DNA of 64,000 bases from Aselliscus stoliczkanus (GCA_033961575.1 CM066730.1:115285523-115349522), one strand, 5' to 3'. Counted from the first letter of the stretch, positions 44,468 through 56,942 are shown. The notes: generated by a model not told the origin, from the letters alone. Program-made: numbers and translations.

Positions 44468-47400
44468 AAAGTGAGCCAAACCAACAGGTCACTGCTCTCA
44501 TGGAATTTATAATTACCGTGGGGAAGATAAACAATAAACATTCTAACATTCCATTAACAATGAAAATACATCGGGTTGTGTTGAAAGCTGTTAAAAGAAT
44601 TTTGCAAAGAAATATGTGATGGTGACTAAGTTGCTGTTTAAGACTGGATTGACAAGATGGACTAGCTGAAGAGATATTTAAACAGAGACCTCAGAAGGAG
44701 TCAGCCATGAAAAGCCATGAAGAGGAAACAACAATTTCAAAGAAAAAATGATCTGGCTGTGAATGCAGGCAGCTGGGTGGATCAGTACTGCTGTTTATGC
44801 AGGAGGAGTACAGGGAGAGTGGTCAGCTGGTACAGCAGGGTAAAGAGGGACTGCATTTCCCAAGTCTGAAATATGGTTTTAGCTGCTTTCCATGGCCTTG
44901 TTATTTTGAAACTGATTTGAAGGACAAATGTAAAATACTGGGCAGGTGTAAACAGGATCATAGAAAGAATTGGGATTCGAGAAACATATTAGGCACAAGT
45001 AAATTCGCATAAAATTTGAATGAGCCTAAAAGAGGGTGAAGGCTGGTTGAGAGCTTAATTAAGCGGAAATGTTAAACCAAAGTTTGTTATTGTAGTAACA
45101 ATGGGAATATAATTCAAGATATTTTTTTCCCCCATCTGGCGGGGTGACTCAGCATTCCTGTCTAAAGGTGTGCCTTCCCATGGATTAAACCCAGAGTAAG
45201 GTTGTTACTGGCTCTTTTTTGTGGTCCTTTTGTCAGCTCTGTTTTCATTTAACAAATGCCATGTTTTCATTTAACAAATATTTATTGAACAATGTGACAG
45301 GTTTTAGGGATATAATGGTAATAAGAGATTGTCTCCTGCATGAAGCTCACTGCCATCTGGAGGGAGATATATACAAATAAATTGTCATTTAAAACACAGA
45401 AAATTAAGTGTTACCCCAAGGGTGAAAATGAAGTGATGTGAGAGGAATTTAACCATGTCAGAGAGGGACTGGAAGAGTTAGGGAGTGCTTCCTACGGGGG
45501 TTACATCTATTCTGAGAACAGAGTCAACCATGTTATTGTAAGATGTGGAAGTAGAGGGATGGTGGCAGGAATCCTTCCTGGAAATGAAAAGCGCCTCACA
45601 GGCTGGGGATGAGAGGTCCTGTGCTATATAGTGCAAGAGGGTGGATAGAGCCCAGTACCTACAATACAATATGAGGCCTGAAATGGGTGTGGTAAGGTGG
45701 AGGTGGAGCATGGAAGGCCTTATTGATCATATCCTGGGGCCCGAACTTTACACTTAGTGCAAAGGAGAGTCTTTAGAAGATTTGTAGGGTCAGATATGTA
45801 CTTTAGAAAGACTGGCTCCAGGGTGAAGGGTGATGGGAAGCAGTGCTGCATTGCTGGCACATATGTCTTGTGTGAACTAGAGAAACAACCTGTAAATTAG
45901 AAAAATGTGTCCCCGATGGGCAGACAAATGACCAAATGGTGCCCATTCAAGCTTTGTCTTGGGAGTTGAGTTTGGCCTGTATTTTGCCCCTGACATTGCC
46001 GGGTACCTTCAGGTGGGGCACAGCCTGCACAATGGTTCACAATGGCTAAGGGTCATGTAGGTAGCTAGGTGAGAGATGCTGGGACATGACCTATGGTTAG
46101 ACACAGGGCGAGGGCTTTTTGAGATATTCAGAATTGACAGGATGTGGCAATCGACTGGATGTAGAAGGTAAGAAGAGGGAATGGAAATGTCTCTGTATTT
46201 ATATGTGTGTTAGAACATTCAGCACTTCATCCTTCTGTCTTTCCCTTTTTATTCTCTCTCCCCAGTGCAGTCTTGTTCTCTAAAGAGCTCACATTTGGTT
46301 GAGGGGGGATTGGGAGGGTTTATATCAGATATGTAAACAAATAAGTACATTTGATAGTTAGAACACTATATGAAGAGTAGACAGTGGGACACAAAAGAAG
46401 GAGTGGTCCATCTGCCTGAGAGTGGGGGAGGCAACCAGGAGAGGCAGTAGGAGTGGAATTTTAAAAGAGGGGCTTGTGGTCAGAAGGCAGACAAGGGATA
46501 CTGAAGATGGTGGAGTTAGAGGTGAGGGAAGATGAGAGGAGTATGTTGTTCCCAACAAAGGCACATATATAAAACAGGTATATGAGATATACAACTGTGT
46601 AGACTCTGGGGGAATCTGGAAGTCTCTGTCAGATTGATTGAAATGGAGGGACCTGTGGGTATGGTGCAATAAGAGGTGGCAGAGTGGAGGCAAGAGCCAA
46701 ATGATAGCAAGTGTAATGCTCATTCATTTGACAAATATTTGGATGACTGCTATGCTAGATGCCTAGTAAACAGTGTTAAATAAAACAGGCAAACTATCTG
46801 CCTTTGAGGTGTTCAGAGGCTTTTAGATTTTATCTCTAAAGTAGTTTGAGAGTTATTGAGTGGTATTCTTCCCATTACTTTGGGGGCAATGAGAAAGACC
46901 TGTTGTGTAGGGTAGACTGACAACAGAGAGACAAGATAAAAACCATCTTTATCAAGGATATAATGATGGGGGTTGAACTGAGGCAATGTCACTGAAGAGG
47001 AGGCTGAAGAACATAAGGGCTAAGGAAATGTCCCTGAGAGGCCTTACTTACCGATTAGATATAAAGGGTGGGGAAATTAGAGTCAAGGCATGGCCTCCTG
47101 GACTTTGATTTGAGTGACTTAGAGAGGAGATACTTTTCTTTCACTGAAATAGGAAATTCAGAAGGGAGTGTGAGTGAAAAGAATGAATTCAGTTTTGTTA
47201 GAATTACACTGCTTCCCCACCTATATTGACAAACTGACATCCAAACAGCTCTTTAAACCATATTTCTAAATCTATATTCGCAGGTTTGGTTCAAAAAAGA
47301 TTGTGTGTGAGTGTGTATGTGTGATGTTCATGATGATGGAGCAGAGGGTGGAGATGCAATGGGTACTCAATAACAGGTTTTCCTCAGCTGGCATTATCCT

Positions 47401-49534
47401 CTGACATTCAACTCTGGAATATGGAGAGCCCTGTTTTGCTTTTAGGAAGGAATTTTAATCAAAGGTCCAGATATATTTGATAAATTATACATGGATACAC
47501 ATTTGGAGAAAAGCATGAGATTTTGATAGTTGCTACTTCCAAGTCCAACCAGAGCTTCAAGTTATGAGGTAAGTAATGGCCCTATTTTCATAGTGCCAAG
47601 CTCTTTTCAGTTTTTCCCATACACCTCTAAAACAATGTCATGTAAAAGCCACTCCTTATTTTCTGACAACCTTGTGACAACAGATAACAGAACATACAAT
47701 GCGTAGCCTTTGCTTGCATTCCTTGTGGGGTCGAAGATACCAGGAACTAACATTGTGATCATCACATAGATTACTAAGGAAAACAGGGCATTGACATCCT
47801 AAATCAGGTGATTAATTTGCAACAAATGTTACTTGAAAAGGTGTATAATAGGTTGCTAAGACCTTAGGGCAACTTTCATGAAACAATATGAAACCATTTC
47901 CAAAGAATACATAGTTTTTCGTATGTCAGTTCTATGTGGTGGGTACAGCTGCTACATAAGGACACAGAGACTGCATTTTGTGACACTCCAAGGATGCCAT
48001 TAATATGATATGATTGAATTGGATTTAGGATTATATAGAAACATAAGATAGAAATAGAGAGACATGAAGCCAGTCCAAGTGAAGAAGCCATGCTGGGCAC
48101 AAGAAGTGGAGGGTAATGGTAGGAGGGGCTGAAGATGAAGCCATGGACTTGCCAAGAAGCCCAGCATGGAGAACAACTGGACCTTTGCTTGAAGAAGGAA
48201 GAACAATGGATATGGTGGGGGGGCAGGCGGTGAACGCAAGTGTTCTCTGTAGGAGGGAAGGCAGTAGCAAGACAAGTAGGAGTGTGATGCCTAAGGAGTG
48301 GTCTGTGTATCAGGCGGTTTGTCACCATACACCTGTGCAGTGATGCTGATTGTGATTGCTGTGCAGCCTAAACTTACTGTGATATAAGCATGAAAAAAAC
48401 AATGTTTTCCAGTAGTTATAATGAGCTGTGTTCTGTTGAGTTCCCCTATCTTACTGGGTAACAATTTTTCTCAATGATATTCCAACCATTTCTTTTACTA
48501 CTGTCACTTTTGGGTATTCAAATTGTCTTGGTTTCCTGGTTAAGAGTCAAGTCCTGTTCATTTTAAAACTTGTATTTCTTACTTGAACTGAAGCTCTCCT
48601 CTTTCCCTCCCTCTTACTCAGGCCAGAGCTATGTCTCTCCAGTGGCTTGAAATAATGGGGGAGGGGGTGTATGGCCTCAGTCTCAAATAATTGCTTTTGT
48701 CTTTTCCTAGGGGTTTCTGCTTGGGTCTTGGCGATGAAGAAAATGAGAGATCAGTGCTTCCTCATGTGCCTGTTCTGCTGTGATGTGGTTCCAGACCTCC
48801 CTCAGAGTGGAGATGCCCAAAAGCTGGTTCTCGATTGGGTTTTTCGATGGCCTTTAAGGCTGCTGTTCCTGCACAGTCTCTTGGCATGAGAGAACCTAAA
48901 TGGATTTATGCCCAGGCGCCTTCTACAATTCCACTCAATCAATTAGAAACTGCACTTATTGTATCAAACATGCATGATATCTTTAATACACGAAAGTAGC
49001 CTCACTGGTAAATCTGCCTTCCCATCTTCTCTCTTCTGTCCGTTTCTTCAAACACAGCAGCAGCAAGAACTCTGCTCATCCAGTGGTTCAGCAATGTTGG
49101 TACAAGAGGATTACTATCTCCTGATTTATGTGGCTTCCTGAGATCTACACCTTATCCTGGGGGAGGTTTCCTTTCAGAACACTGCATTTCCCCAGAAGTC
49201 CTTTTTCTTTCTCTCAACCAGTCCTCTTCTTATATTGGGAGGTGGTTAGGGTAGTGAAATTGGGGTGTGGTGGTAACATCACTTTGGCTGACCCAATAGC
49301 TCGCATTTACTTTAAGGGGATGTGACCGGCAAATACTAAGCTTGGAATCTGAAACATATAGTACTTTTTGTTTTAAGCTGAGTGCTTGCATATTTGATTT
49401 TAGGAAAATGGGATTACTTGTTCCAGTTTCTACTCTTTCCTTATGTTGTATTTTGCAGTGATGATTCTTGAAAGAATTGTGTATACATAGATTTTCTATT
49501 TACTCACATCCCACTCTTTACCAAAATTGCTAAT
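44468..49534. other. Intergenic spacer with ancient repeat remnants
   Basis: Stretches near 45250-46000, 46260-46760 and 46800-47060 contain dispersed ancient-repeat blocks (AACAAATATTTATTGAAC, CTGCCATCTGGAGGGAG, TTTTGGGGGCAATGAG-like). Open frames of up to 150 codons (47876-48328, minus) have no recognisable domain. No gene was identified. Confidence 0.45.
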
Positions 49535-49550
49535 ACAATATTAAGGTCAG

Positions 49551-49666
49551 TTAAGCGCTGGCTTGGGAAGCCAGCGGCCCCGGTTCGGTCCCACATGAGA
49601 GGGCCAGTGACACTGCCCTCAAAAAACAAACAAACAAACAAACAAACAAACAAACAAACAAACAAA
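49551..49666 (+). mobile_element. 5'-truncated short SINE with (CAAA)n tail, 16-bp target duplication
   Basis: Begins at TTAAGCGCTGGCTTGGG, so the A-box half of the tRNA head is missing. The tail is about ten CAAA units. ACAATATTAAGGTCAG at 49535-49550 and 49667-49682 is perfect. Confidence 0.93.
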
Positions 49667-49682
49667 ACAATATTAAGGTCAG

Positions 49683-51944
49683 CAATAGCTCTGTTAAATT
49701 CAATGGCTATATTTAAGCACTAGTCAAAGTGGTTGACTGCTCCTTCCTTCTTGAATCATTCTTTCCTTTTCCTTCCTTGACCTCACACTCTTGAATTTTC
49801 TCATTTGTCTTCAGAGGCTCCTTCTAAGCATTTTTTTTTTTTGCAACTCCTCCTCCTTTATTCAATATGTGTATCATTTGGAAGATTGATGAGAATGGCT
49901 TCTGGCATTCCACTTAAATGGTTTTTATTTGGGTTCATTATTGAATCAGCAAACAAGCTGTACAAAAGGCTTACAAGATACAGATTTAAGTGACTAAGTA
50001 GGCCATGTGTGTCCATAGTTCCTCCTGGGAGTGGGCCAGAGGTTTCTTAGTCAATGTAGCTGATGTGGAGGGAGTCATTCAGCAGGTCACAGAAGCTCAT
50101 CGCTTTCAGCTTGCAGCATTTTTTATTTTTAGGTTAGGGACGGGGTCTCCTTACTACTACATGAGGAAATTCCTTGTTATGCCACAATAAATCATCATTG
50201 CTTACTTCCATGGTTGTGGTGGCTTTGCTGAGGCAACTTGGAAAAACTAGAATGACATGTCCTAGAAACTGTATGACTTTGGGTTAGACTTGATTAAAAG
50301 AGACATTTGCTTGAAGTTTGGAAGGCAAGAGTAAAAACAGCCTCCATAATTGTCTGAAGGTGAGGCTATAGGAGGCAGTAAGAAACAGATGTGCATGGGC
50401 TGGTATCCTCGCTCTTTCCTCCTCCATGTTCAGCTCTTCCTCCTGAATGCTGGCCTTGCTCACCTGTAACTATTCCAGAATCACCACAAGACACTTGGAA
50501 ACAAACCCACAGAAGCGGTAGCTATGCAGAGGTAACCGTCTTCCACAGACTCCTACACCAGACCCCTTCATGGTGGCACTCCAGTTCCTGGTCCTGCTTA
50601 GCTTTCATCGTCCAATGAGAAACACTAACTCCAGTGGTTTAGTAAATTTTTTCTGATCCTCCAAATTTTTTCTTTAGCTCTTTAATTCCCAGCTTAACTA
50701 ATAAATTTCCTATTTTCTAATATTCATAGCAGTACTGTTTCCATGGTGAAACTGACTAATACTGTTATTGGTTGTTTTGGTTATTTGTTACTATGGACAA
50801 AATTATTCCAAAACTTGTTGGCTTGAAGCAACCATGTTATGATTTCCATGATTCTGTTGATTGATTGGGCTATGGTAGGCAGTTCTCTACTGTTTTTACT
50901 TAAAGTTGGGTGATGACAAATATAATCATCTACAGGCTTGATAATCTAGTGCTGTGGGTCAAACTATTTGAAAACTTAGTGGCTTTAAACAGCAACCATT
51001 TTATTTTCTCCATGATTCTGTTGGTTGACTGGACTTAACTAGGAGTTTCCTTTGTTGGTCATGTTTAGCATCTGATGACTGCAAACAGAATCATCTTGAG
51101 GCTTGACTGGGACATAGAGGTAGTTTGGCCTCTATTCTCCTTATAATCTCAGAACTCTCCAATGGTCTCTATCCTCATAGCTGAATTTTGTACATGGTCG
51201 CTCAGGGTTCCCAAGAACACAAAAATGGAAGCTTTCTGCTACATTCTAGTAATTAAAGCAAGCCATTGGGCCAGCCTAGATTTAGAGTGGGAGGTGATTA
51301 CACAAAGGCATGTTGTGTAGTAGTAGTAGTAGTAGTAATAGTAATGATACTACTACTACTACTACTATTACTTCTAATAGGAGTGGCGGATCTTTAGAAA
51401 TCATTGTGGAGACTAGCTACATACACTTTTTTGCTTGGTCTGCAAATAGGCCTGGTTCATTTCACGGTTATGTTGAGCTGTGCTCTTCCTACTCCCATTT
51501 TACACTGATATCAGTGCATGTATGTCAGGCATTGTGCTTTGAGTCCCAGCATTTGCACATGCTCTAGTAACACACTCTGGCCTGCAATACCAGCCATCAC
51601 AAGTAGCATGAGGAGGAGCATAGGAAGGAAGTTTCCTTGGTCTTGGCTGAGCAGCTGGGATTGTGAGTGTATACCACCTCTCCGACCACAGCTTAAACAG
51701 ACCACTGGGGCAGTAATTTAGCTGTGACCCTGCCACCTCCCCACCTTTAGGAGCAGCAGCCAATTGGATGGCTGCTAATGTGGGCTTTTTTCCATTCAGG
51801 AATCCTGCAGTTATTTGAGTCTCTGGGCTTGATAAGGGCTGTCCTTCCTAAATAGGGCTGCCTCTCTTTCTTTACTGGGATAGCTTAGATTTATTTTCTG
51901 TAGTTAGATTCCCTGCCACAGGTGATAGCCCCTAGGTTCCATTT
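49683..51944. other. Intergenic spacer, LTR-like ancient duplication and triplet repeat
   Basis: Near 50810-50935 and 50970-51110 two similar blocks (TTCCATGATTCTGTTGATTGA and CTCCATGATTCTGTTGGTTGA) look like an old MLT/MER-class LTR present twice. The rest is unremarkable. Confidence 0.4.
51318..51369 (+). repeat. (TAG)n followed by (TAC)n
   Basis: Seven or so TAG units, a GTAATGA centre, then six or so TAC/ACT units; the two arms are roughly complementary. Confidence 0.8.
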
Positions 51945-51959
51945 CCAAACCTGGTACTG

Positions 51960-52094
51960 GTTGTTTTTTTTGTTTTGTTTTTTTTTTTGTTATTTTTTTT
52001 TTGAGGGCAGTGTCACTGGCCCTCATATGTGAGAAACGAACCAGGGCCGCTGGCCTCCGAAGCCAGCACTCAACCACCGCACCACTTGGCCAGC
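51960..52094 (-). mobile_element. Short tRNA-derived SINE, 15-bp target duplication
   Basis: Antisense with T-rich (TTTTG-interrupted) tail, AGGGCAGTGTCACTGGCCC and CACTTGGCCAGC. CCAAACCTGGTACTG at 51945-51959 and 52095-52109 is perfect. Confidence 0.92.
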
Positions 52095-52109
52095 CCAAAC
52101 CTGGTACTG

Positions 52110-53069
52110 TTTTCTAAGTAGATCAACTATTAGACCATGAATGGGGCCATATGGCTGTAATGGAGAGCCCATACAGAGCCTCCATACTGTTGGTGCTATC
52201 ACTAGTTTATCCTGCACCATAGCTAGGTCTGGCTTAGTGGGCATGAGACCGATGCATTTGCACAGAGCCTTGTGCATAGAAGGTCCCTGTAGTAGGTTTA
52301 ATACTGTGCCATTGCCATCTTGAAATTATCATTAATTTTTGAACAGGGCTTCTCATTTCCATTTTACACTGGCTCTCATAAATTTTGTAGCTTGTCATGA
52401 CTACGACAGTGGTAATCATTCACATATTTTTCTGAATCTTACTAATTCACAATTAGCTCCTGGTTGCAGTCCTGGAAATATATCTAAACTAAGACCTAAC
52501 CTGTGAGGGGAGAGCCCACTCCTGAGACCCACCTGAGCATAACTATTACACTGGAGCATCTGGGAGGGTAATAACCAGGCTTTGCTTCTAGAGCTGAGGG
52601 GTGGGTGGGCAGGAAGGACACAGGGGAAGTCTGGCTTTTGTGTGGTATTCCTGTTGACAACACAGAATTTCAGGCTTTTATTCCCTTCTTAGTAAAAGGC
52701 CTGGTGTCCTGTATTTACCCCTTCCATACATTTTCTTTGTGTTCACCTGTACATTCGTAGCCTTTACCATTAGCTGAGCAGGTACCAGCTCAATAACGGA
52801 ACGAAAGTGCTTATAGACTTTCTGCTTCAACAGCACAGTGTCCAGATGCCCGACTACACAGCTCATTTTCCAATGAATGTGATGAGAGTAACTCTAACTT
52901 TCCCAGTAACTAGGGGTTCCCCACTTACTTCCTCTTCCCTTGCTTCTTTACTACTTCCAGTTTAAACCACAAGGACCTTTTTGTCAACCCAGCAATCATA
53001 CCAAATTAATTATGTCAGGTCAAAAAGTCTGATCTATGTTTAAAGAAATGTTGGAAATAAAACTGAAAA
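52110..53069. other. Intergenic spacer
   Basis: Nothing recognised; short open frames only. Confidence 0.4.
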
Positions 53070-53334
53070 GAATGAAGAAACTAGACAAACAAATGAAGAA
53101 ACAAAACTCATAGGCACAGACAATAGTTTAGTTGTTACCAGTGGGTAATGGGGGAGGGAGGTGGTAATAGATGAGGGTAGAAGGGATCAAATATATGATG
53201 ATGGAAGGATAACTGATTCTGGGTGCTGAACACACAATGTGATATATAGCTGATGTATTACAGAATTGTGTACCTGAAACCTATGTAACTATACTAAGCA
53301 TTGTCACCCCAATAAACTTTAATTTAAAAAAAAG
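53070..53334 (+). mobile_element. L1 3' end with poly-A signal and tail
   Basis: TAGTTTAGTTGTTACCAGTGGG, GATGTATTACAGAATTGTGTAC, CTGAAACCTATGTAACTATAC and AATAAACTTTAATTT followed by A-run: a relatively young Laurasiatherian L1 3' end. Confidence 0.8.
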
Positions 53335-53552
53335 TGACTCAATTTATATGGCTTTCGTTTTGGTTTACTTTCAAACCAGCAAATAATTCCTGCCAAGGCT
53401 ATAATAGATAAGGATGCAAATGATGGATACTGATCTTATTGCCTCTCCAGTTCCTCAGGGAACTGAACTATGGTGGCAAAACTCCCTGTGCAAAGTGAGA
53501 AAACCACCAGTTGGAGGAACAGGTAACCCTCTGCTTGAAAACCTGAACTTAG

Positions 53553-54002
53553 GGCCGGCCGAGTGGCGCATTGGTTAAGCGCTGGTTTTGGGATGCCAGC
53601 GGCCCCGGTTCAGATCCCACATGAGGGCCAGTGACACTGCCCTCTACAGCTAACAACAGCTCCACCTGGAGCTGGGCTGTGCGAGCCCCGGTGATGGTGA
53701 TGGTGTGGGCTGCAGCCCCTGCTGCAGTGGGCTGCCATAGGCTGCAGTGAGTGGCCCGCAGCCAAGCGTGAGCTGCCAATAGCCGCGATGAGCGACATCC
53801 AGAGGCCAGCGACCGATCTGCCTCATCCGGGAAGAGCGCAATGACGATACCAACAGTGAAGCAACATCTTCCGCAACTAAACTGAAGAACAAGAAGACGG
53901 CAACTTGTCTGTTCCCCTTCCCCGATTCCCCAACGCTGTTCCCCTCCACCAATTCCCCAATAAAAATCTTAATAAATAAATAAATATTATAAAAAAAAAA
54001 AT
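53553..54002 (+). mobile_element. Long-form tRNA-derived SINE, left half of a tandem pair
   Basis: GGGCCGGCCGAGTGGCGCATTGG head, long body, AATTCCCCAATAAAAATCTT and an A/T-rich tail. The 15-bp duplication GAAAACCTGAACTTA lies before it (53538-53552) and after the next SINE (54126-54140). Confidence 0.92.
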
Positions 54003-54125
54003 GGGCTGGCAGAGTGGCGCAGTGGTTAAACGCTGGCTTGGGAAGCCAGTGGCCCCGGTTCGGATCCCACATATGAGGGTCAGTGACACTGCCCTCAAAA
54101 AAAATATAAAAAAAAATAAAAAATA
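54003..54125 (+). mobile_element. Short tRNA-derived SINE, right half of a tandem pair
   Basis: GGGCTGGCAGAGTGGCGCAG ... GACACTGCCCTC and A-rich tail, placed in the tail of the preceding long SINE in the same orientation. Confidence 0.92.
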
Positions 54126-54429
54126 GAAAACCTGAACTTAGAAGTCCACCTATTCCATGAATGGAAATTCTTTGTGCACCATGACAGCACCATGATTACT
54201 TGCTCTGTGTTCCATTTTGTTTGCATCCTTACTGTCTCTGGTAGGCCTGGCCATGGCCTACCATGTGAACCTACTCTTCCCAACCCACATTCTCTCTTTA
54301 ATTGATCTCATTACTATGGTTGTGACTCAGGCTACGGCTCTGAGTGATAATTAAAATATTATGCTTTTAAAATTTGTTTTCTTTATATGAAATATATATG
54401 ATTATATTGAACTGGAGTAAGGGAGACTA

Positions 54430-55081
54430 TGTGTCTTGTCCAGCAGGACAGAGCAGGGGGAGAGTAAGAAGGGATGGCAAAAGGTTAAGAAAGAGAGAGA
54501 GACAACGCATATGGTGCCAGGGGACTCAAGTCTCATGGACTGAGCCCCGAATCAGGCCTGAGTGCTCCTTTTATTGTCTCACACACAAGAAAGGTTCAAA
54601 GTATCTTCCACGGTCTGTGAGTCTCATACCTGAGAACTTAGCTCAGGGCCAAATCACCCATACCTACAGGCTGCCATTACCAAAAGCTCCATGATCTGCT
54701 TACCTGCACCTCCCTAAGAGACAGAAACCTCTTATGCAGAACTCACTGATAGGATTACATGGAGGACAGATGTTATCACATCATTAAGTCCATAAGCTGG
54801 CTGTCAGCTCCAAGATGGGGGTCTGTGCCCACTCTCATGCACTCTGTGATTTCTCCTTATGGCACCCAAGCGATTGTGCCAGTCTTAGATTGTTCCTCCC
54901 TTGAGCAATCTTGTCTGTCATTGACTAACCAGCCATCTTGTGGGGCCAAACAGGGATACAAACAGAGTAGTCATAATGTTAAAGCAATGTCCCTAAAAGG
55001 ATCTGTCTTTGCAGATGCTCCTGGAAGATGCACGGTAGGCTGCTGCATTATTGGGAGCCGTCAGCACCCCAATATATGACA
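54430..55081 (-). mobile_element. LTR-like segment, minus orientation
   Basis: On the minus strand it begins TGTCATATATTGGGG with GGCTCCCAATAA, has AATAAAAGGAGCACTC late, and ends GGACAAGACACA. TG...CA ends, poly-A signal position and length suggest an ERV LTR (possibly betaretrovirus-like). No matching target duplication was found. Confidence 0.5.
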
Positions 55082-55399
55082 AGGTTTCATGGTCGGTTAT
55101 AGTCTCCACTCCTGTGAACCCATGTGCCTTTTCTCTACATCAGATCCTATAGGAGACAGTACGTTCACTGTATTTATGACAAGTTCCTGTGGTACCCTAA
55201 TGAGATAACTATGCAGCCAATGACGGGTAAGATCTCCTAGAAAAGAGGGGAGATAACCTAAGCCAGGTGGTAGTTCCGTGGGGACCCCAGGACTAGGAAA
55301 TAGGGGACTCAAGCCCCTTAGAAACAGGCCCAGACCCTTGGCCACATAAGTCAAAAAGCCTGGCTATGAGTAACTGATAATAACATAATCCGTTAAGCT

Positions 55400-55996
55400 C
55401 ATTTGCCTAGGATAACCACAGTGAAAAGTCTCCTTGGAGACTAAAAGTCTCCAGGCCATGAGAGTTCCGATAAGAGACAACTTGCTGACCATGAACTTTG
55501 TTAATCTATAGCCTTAATTGGATTCTTTGCCTTGTACATTGTTGTAGCAACAGACACTGAAGCTATAGCTCAAGTATATGCCCTGTGAGTCTTACCGCTG
55601 GAATCTGGGACTAGATAGTCAAGGTAGTCATGGTAACTATTCTTCAGGTGATATGTAGAATCTGAGTCTGGGTCATAAAGAGATGATCATAGATGAGATT
55701 ATCCTTAACCTAGAAAAGGTCACAGTGTGCCCTGGGGAGAACAATTATAAGGAAGTAAAGACTAAAAGTCTTAAGAAAACTACATCAAAACTTTGTGGAA
55801 ACTTAAACTTGTGATTGGATAATGGTCAAAAGTCCCTATAAAGAGGACATGTTATTGCAATAAAGTTGTGACTACTCTGAAACTCCCCCGGTGTCTCCAC
55901 TCTTTCCCTTCTTTCTTCTTTTCCCCTTGCTGACTCCGTCTCCGCCTGAGGGAACCCCTGGACTCTGCGGAGGCTGGACCCCCCCACACACACACT
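55400..55996 (+). mobile_element. LTR-like 3' part, plus orientation
   Basis: CCCTATAAAGAGGACATG, then CAATAAAGTTGTGACTAC and a C-rich end (GACTCCGTCTCCGCC, CTCTGCGGAGGCTGG) resemble the TATA, poly-A signal and R-U5 of a retroviral LTR. The left boundary is unclear. Confidence 0.5.
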
Positions 55997-56520
55997 ACAT
56001 GATGACAACAACTATGGTGGTAACTGACTTTTTTGTTAGTCCTCCCATTTCAATGAATTGCAATAAACATGACCTCATTCATGTTGTATATAGTAGCATG
56101 TAATTGGAGACTTTGGGTGAATACAATAACATCAATTTGTACTTAAAACTTCTAAGACCAAATTCATTTTTTCTCAAATATACTTTATTTGCTTTCTTAC
56201 AATTATATTTGGCTATTCAACTAGATAATTTTAACTTTTTGATGAAATTTGAAGTACCATTCTAGACAACTTTTTTATTAAATAATATACAACCTGGTAA
56301 CAATATAACTAAAGGTCTTTTACATCAGTTTTTCAGGTAAACAAAATAGTGAGTAAATAAAATTATTAAACTTTAATATTGACTTATAATTTTTCAAATA
56401 CTCCTGGATGTTTATACTTAAAGTATCCCTTGTAGAACTCTTAAAATTTTATGAGTTCACAATCACACAGGATGAATTAAAAAATTCAGAAATATTCTTC
56501 ACTTTTGTTGTTGATGTTTT
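55997..56520 (-). other. CLCA4: CLCA4 3' flank and probable 3' UTR
   Basis: AT-rich; contains the two AATAAA candidates. No other feature was seen. Confidence 0.45.
56274..56279 (-). terminator. CLCA4: Candidate CLCA4 polyadenylation signal
   Basis: AATAAA on the minus strand about 245 nt past the CLCA4 stop; a second AATAAA lies at 56184-56189, about 335 nt past it. Either could serve; no cDNA evidence is available. Confidence 0.35.
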
Positions 56521-56942
56521 TTAAAAGCCTGTTGAAGGTCTGCCTGAATTTCTTTTCTTTTTTAAGGTACAAATTGTGATACTTAAAATAATAGTAACAA
56601 CTATCACAGATCCAACCACTATCAGCACCAAAGAAGAAATGCTAAGTCCGGAATTAGGATAATTTTCATCATGACTTTCATCAGGATCTGCTTGAGGAAT
56701 AAACAAAGCTATTTGTGCAATGTTGGATATTTTTGATGTCAGATTGCTTTTATCCACACTTTGAACCGCAATAAATATGTGGGTTGCATTTTCTTCTGAG
56801 ATACTTCCTCGTTTAAATGCAAAGTTTTCCTTGGAATTGGCTTCCTTTGGTGACAGATTAGTGGTGTTTATTTGTTGAGCATCATCAAAATTGTCTCTGA
56901 GATCCAGGATACTTCCACTTATTCTTATGATATACTGTTTTA
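56521..56942 (-). CDS. CLCA4: CLCA4 exon 14: FnIII-like end, membrane span and basic tail
   Basis: One hundred and forty codons and stop TAA (56523-56521). It begins [19 protein letters not shown], ends the FnIII-like domain at [20 protein letters not shown], then has a short linker, a hydrophobic span of about 22 residues and a 16-residue tail with Lys/Arg. As I recall, the human linker here has a Pro-Thr repeat, which is absent in this copy. Confidence 0.93.

Noticed and set aside
46358..46723. 121-codon minus-strand open frame
   Set aside because: Purine-rich ancient repeat read backwards; Pro/Ser/Leu-rich translation without family resemblance.
47876..48328. 150-codon minus-strand open frame between the CLCA genes
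   Set aside because: No recognisable domain, surrounded by old repeats, with overlapping open frames in other frames; looks random.
49627..49666. Regular CAAA array considered as a CRISPR-like repeat
   Set aside because: It is the simple-repeat tail of a SINE, with no spacers; the genome is mammalian.
53559..53640. Possible tRNA gene (A and B boxes present)
   Set aside because: It is the head of a SINE followed by SINE body, poly-A and target duplication; the cloverleaf is degenerate. The same applies to all other SINE heads here.
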